A stretch of 36,429 nt of DNA from NCBI GenBank assembly GCA_050260375.1, contig JBLNCA010000041.1:1-36429 (forward strand). The letters run 5' to 3'. Below are positions 33,958 through 36,429 of this stretch, in pieces; the first letter of the stretch is position 1, and every line of letters starts with the position of its first letter. The stretch is from DTFZ01 sp050260375. GTDB lineage: Bacteria > Bacillota > Clostridia > Christensenellales > SZUA-584. The notes beneath the pieces were generated by a model. It was given only the letters and a program-made list of their open reading frames with translations. It was not told the origin of the DNA and searched no databases. The position numbers and the translations under genes were made by a program.

Positions 33958-34103
33958 CCGCAGCTGAACTTCAGATTGCCCAATTTATAACGACTATATG
34001 CCGCGCCGGCGGCCGAGACAAGCAACAGGTCATTACATAACTTTAAATTAAAAAAGCATACTTCGCTGTACATCATGAGCCGTCAATACTTATCGGAATC
34101 CCT

Positions 34104-34125
34104 AGGAAAGCCGGAGGGCTTTTCT
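34104..34125 (+). terminator. Hairpin upstream of the aldolase gene
   Basis: AGGAAAGCC / GGCTTTTCT forms a 9-bp stem (one G-T pair) with loop GGAG. It could end the GntR transcript or attenuate the aldolase-kinase transcript. U residues are within the stem, not after it. Confidence 0.45.
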
Positions 34126-34160
34126 GGCAATTGCGATATCAAATATACGGAGGTAATATT

Positions 34161-35117
34161 ATGAATCTCAGCGAGAAATTAGGCAATATCGGTCTTATTC
34201 CGGTCGCTGTGTTCGACAAGCCAGAATACGCGCTCCCTGCCGCAAAAGCCATGTTGGAAGGCGGGTTGCCCGTGATGGAGGTCACGTTAAGGACGCAGGC
34301 CGCTATAGAATCGATGAATATTATAAAGCAGGCATATCCTTGGATGACTTTGGGCGCGGGTACGGTGCTGTCTGTCGAACAGGCAAAAACGGCGGTTCAG
34401 GCAGGCTGCGATTTTATAGTGAGCCCGGGTTTTAACGACGATGTGGTAAAGTATTGCCTCGATAACGGCATTCTGGTTACGCCCGGATGCGTAACGCCCA
34501 CCGAAATCGATCGCGCGCTTTCTTTTGGCGTCAATATATTAAAATTCTTCCCGGCAAGCATATACGGAGGCGTAAAGGCATGCGAAGCGCTGCACGGGCC
34601 GTATAGGAACGTAAAGTTTATACCCACGGGCGGCGTAGCCTTAGGCAACCTTGCCGAATATGCCGATAAGGATTACATCCATGCGATAGGCGGAGGCTGG
34701 CTATGCAGCCAGAAAGACATGGCCGACGGCAATTTCACAAACATAACCGAAACCGTCAAAAAATCCATCGACGCGCTGCTGGGGTTTGAGCTTGCCCATA
34801 TAGGCATAAACATGGACAACAAAGAAGTGTCGCTGGCGCTTGCAAACGAGCTCGCCAAAGCTTTTGGCATAAGCGTAAAGGAAGGCAACAGCTCCAACTT
34901 CGCGGGAGCGTTTTTTGAAGTAATGAATAAGCAGTTTAAGGGAGCAAACGGGCATATCGCGGTACGCACAAACAATATCGACAGGGCGGTGTATTATCTC
35001 GATAAACGTGGGGTTAGAGCCGATATGTCATCGCTGACCGAAAAGAACGGGAAAAAAGTCGCGGTGTATCTCGATAGCGAATTCGGCGGGTTTGCAGTTC
35101 ATCTGCTGCAGAAGTAG
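34161..35117 (+). CDS. KDPG/KHG aldolase with additional C-terminal VOC-like domain
   Basis: The first ~210 of 318 residues are a class I KDPG aldolase that splits 2-keto-3-deoxy-6-phosphogluconate into pyruvate and glyceraldehyde-3-P: catalytic Glu40 in 'VMEVTLRT', Schiff-base Lys128 in 'ILKFFPAS', and 'FIPTGGV' for phosphate. Stand-alone aldolases end there. Here about 105 further residues ('FELAHIGINMDNKEVSLALA' to 'SEFGGFAVHLLQK') look like a vicinal-oxygen-chelate fold ('HIAVRTNNIDRAVYYLDKRG'). The ATG follows GGAGGT. KDG kinase is 9 bases downstream. Confidence 0.92.
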   Translation: MNLSEKLGNIGLIPVAVFDKPEYALPAAKAMLEGGLPVMEVTLRTQAAIESMNIIKQAYPWMTLGAGTVLSVEQAKTAVQAGCDFIVSPGFNDDVVKYCLDNGILVTPGCVTPTEIDRALSFGVNILKFFPASIYGGVKACEALHGPYRNVKFIPTGGVALGNLAEYADKDYIHAIGGGWLCSQKDMADGNFTNITETVKKSIDALLGFELAHIGINMDNKEVSLALANELAKAFGISVKEGNSSNFAGAFFEVMNKQFKGANGHIAVRTNNIDRAVYYLDKRGVRADMSSLTEKNGKKVAVYLDSEFGGFAVHLLQK

Positions 35118-35126
35118 GAGGAAACG

Positions 35127-36155
35127 ATGGGTAAGTATGTAACGTTCGGGGAAGTAATGCTGAGGCTGAAATCTCCGGGGCATGAGAAGCTGTTTCAGTC
35201 TCCACAGCTCGAGGCGACGTTCGGCGGCGGCGAAGCGAACGTCGCGGTGTCGCTCGCAAATTACGGGCTCGACGCGCAGTTTATCACCGCGCTGCCCAAT
35301 AATGATGTTGCGGACGCGTGCATAAGGGAATTAAGAGGCCTGGAAGTTGACACGACAAAGATCGTGCGGCGCAGCGGGCGGGTCGGAATATACTTTCTGG
35401 AGAACGGCGCGAACCAAAGGCCGTCCAACGTGATATACGACAGGGCTGGGTCTTCGATTGCATTGATAGAAAAAGGCGAAATCGACTGGGACGGTATATT
35501 CGAAGAAGCGGAGTGGTTTCATATTTCGGGCATCACTCCCGCTATAAGTAAAAACGCAAAAGAGGCGTCGCTGGAGGCAGTAAAAAAGGCAAAGCAGCAC
35601 GGCGTGACCGTGTCGTGCGATTTCAACTACCGCAATAAGCTGTGGAAGTACGGCGAAACGGCGGTAGAAGTGATGAGCGAGCTTGTAAAGTACGTGGACA
35701 TAGGCATCGCCAACGAAGAGGATTGTCAGAAGTCGCTTGGAATAAACGCCAATGTAAGCGTTGAAAGCGGCTCGCTCGATACGGATAAATACAAAGCGCT
35801 GGGCGACAAGGTTTTGGAAGCGTTTCCGAACCTGAAGATGATAGCGATAACGCTCAGGGAAAGCAAATCCGCGGATACCAACGGCTGGAGCGCATGTTTG
35901 AACGACAGGGATAAATTCTATGTTTCAAAAAAATATATGATAAGCGATATCATCGACCGGGTAGGCGGCGGCGACGCATTTGCGGGCGGGCTCATTTACG
36001 GGCTTGCTAAGTATAAGGATAAGCAGTATGCGTTGGAATTTGCGGTTGCGGCAAGCTGCTTGAAACATTCGATAGGCGGAGACTACAACAGGGTAAAGCT
36101 TTCGGACGTAGAAAAACTGATGGGCGGAGACGGAAGCGGGCGAGTCAGCAGATAG
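35127..36155 (+). CDS. kdgK: 2-keto-3-deoxygluconate kinase (PfkB family)
   Basis: This 342-residue PfkB/ribokinase-family kinase phosphorylates KDG to KDPG. Family marks are 'FGGGEANVAVSLA' near residues 31-43, 'SCDFNYRNKLW', and the C-terminal 'DRVGGGDAFAGGL' with the catalytic Asp and anion hole. The start follows AGGAGG. With the aldolase before it and kduI/kduD across the divergent promoter, it completes the route from unsaturated uronate to glycolysis. Confidence 0.93.
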   Translation: MGKYVTFGEVMLRLKSPGHEKLFQSPQLEATFGGGEANVAVSLANYGLDAQFITALPNNDVADACIRELRGLEVDTTKIVRRSGRVGIYFLENGANQRPSNVIYDRAGSSIALIEKGEIDWDGIFEEAEWFHISGITPAISKNAKEASLEAVKKAKQHGVTVSCDFNYRNKLWKYGETAVEVMSELVKYVDIGIANEEDCQKSLGINANVSVESGSLDTDKYKALGDKVLEAFPNLKMIAITLRESKSADTNGWSACLNDRDKFYVSKKYMISDIIDRVGGGDAFAGGLIYGLAKYKDKQYALEFAVAASCLKHSIGGDYNRVKLSDVEKLMGGDGSGRVSR

Positions 36156-36183
36156 CCCGTTATCCGGTATAAGGTTACCGATC

Positions 36184-36230
36184 GCGGTGAGCCCGGAGAA
36201 CGATTAGCGTTTTCGGGCTGCCGCTTTTAT
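36184..36230 (+). terminator. Rho-independent terminator after kdgK
   Basis: GCGG-AGCCCGGAGAACG pairs with GCGTTTTCGGGCT-CCGC around a short loop, and TTTTAT follows. The stem is long and G/C-rich. Confidence 0.85.
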
Positions 36231-36328
36231 ATACCGTAAAAAACCATAGGCTAACTTTTCAAAAAAAAAGATAAAGGGGAAACACAGTTTCACGGTTCAG
36301 ACAAATTAAAGATTCTTCGTCCCTTCGG

Positions 36329-36429
36329 TCCTCTGAATCATCATGCACTACCCGCACCACAATAAACGAAAACATCTTCCATCTACGCACAACCCAGCTA
36401 TAATTGAGATATGGCAAGAGTTCGCATGT
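36329..36429 (-). repeat. 101-bp inverted repeat, right copy (runs off the window)
   Basis: This is the exact reverse complement of 21-121. It is preceded by AAAGATTCTTCG (36307-36318), the end motif of the palindromic repeat family at 453-666. Bases 36231-36306 hold nothing else I can support beyond an A-rich run. Confidence 0.9.

Noticed and set aside
1..36429. Circular molecule or phage genome because the ends share sequence
   Set aside because: The shared 101 bp are inverted, not direct, and the genes are chromosomal housekeeping and metabolic ones.

Overview
The window reads as a chromosomal segment of a spore-forming, low-to-mid GC Bacillota (Clostridia) bacterium. The main reason is the conserved block yqfC-yqfD-phoH-pgpH(yqfF)-ybeY-cdd-era-recO. 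Extensive ATA/AGG codon use and TTG/GTG starts next to strong Shine-Dalgarno sites fit an uncultured gut-type Clostridia member; genus cannot be told from the sequence. The final base falls inside a repeat whose inverted copy starts at base 21, so the window may be a contig that ends in interspersed repeats.

Layout. 1-740: interspersed palindromic repeats around a small GIY-YIG nuclease-like gene. 750-7796: the sporulation/housekeeping block, then a lipoprotein of unknown function (7822-8592). 8638-9413: a promoter, a tRNA cluster (Arg-His-Gln-Lys) with hairpin spacers, a 184-bp duplication of the tRNA-Lys 3' end, and two terminators. 9597-19431: a ten-gene sugar operon made of a TIM-barrel epimerase/isomerase, a Gfo/Idh dehydrogenase, a ribose-type ABC importer (binding protein, ATPase, permease), a cupin phosphoglucose isomerase, 3-hexulose-6-phosphate synthase (HPS), 6-phospho-3-hexuloisomerase (PHI), a ROK kinase and a DeoR regulator. 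The ATPase gene is split by an in-frame TAG. 19486-20070: an uracil-DNA-glycosylase-like protein on the minus strand. 20230-24902: a three-subunit molybdenum hydroxylase (xanthine dehydrogenase family) and an AraC regulator. 25163-27942: a tiny Gly-rich exported protein, a lipoprotein and a double-HD (HD-GYP) phosphodiesterase. 28044-36155: an unsaturated-uronate locus. On the minus strand this holds kduD, kduI and a TRAP transporter (P-M-Q order). On the plus strand it holds a GntR regulator, a KDPG aldolase with an extra C-terminal domain, and KDG kinase.

How the genes work together. The uronate locus is almost a complete route: TRAP import, KduI and KduD to 2-keto-3-deoxygluconate (KDG), KdgK to KDPG, and aldolase to pyruvate plus glyceraldehyde-3-phosphate. 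It probably answers to the GntR protein through TTGTATACAA-like sites in the divergent promoter region. The sugar operon is the most unusual part. It joins ribulose-monophosphate enzymes (HPS/PHI) to an importer, a sugar dehydrogenase, an epimerase and a kinase. This suggests a route through a 3-keto-hexose phosphate to fructose-6-phosphate, or a sugar whose breakdown releases formaldehyde. That pathway is inference.
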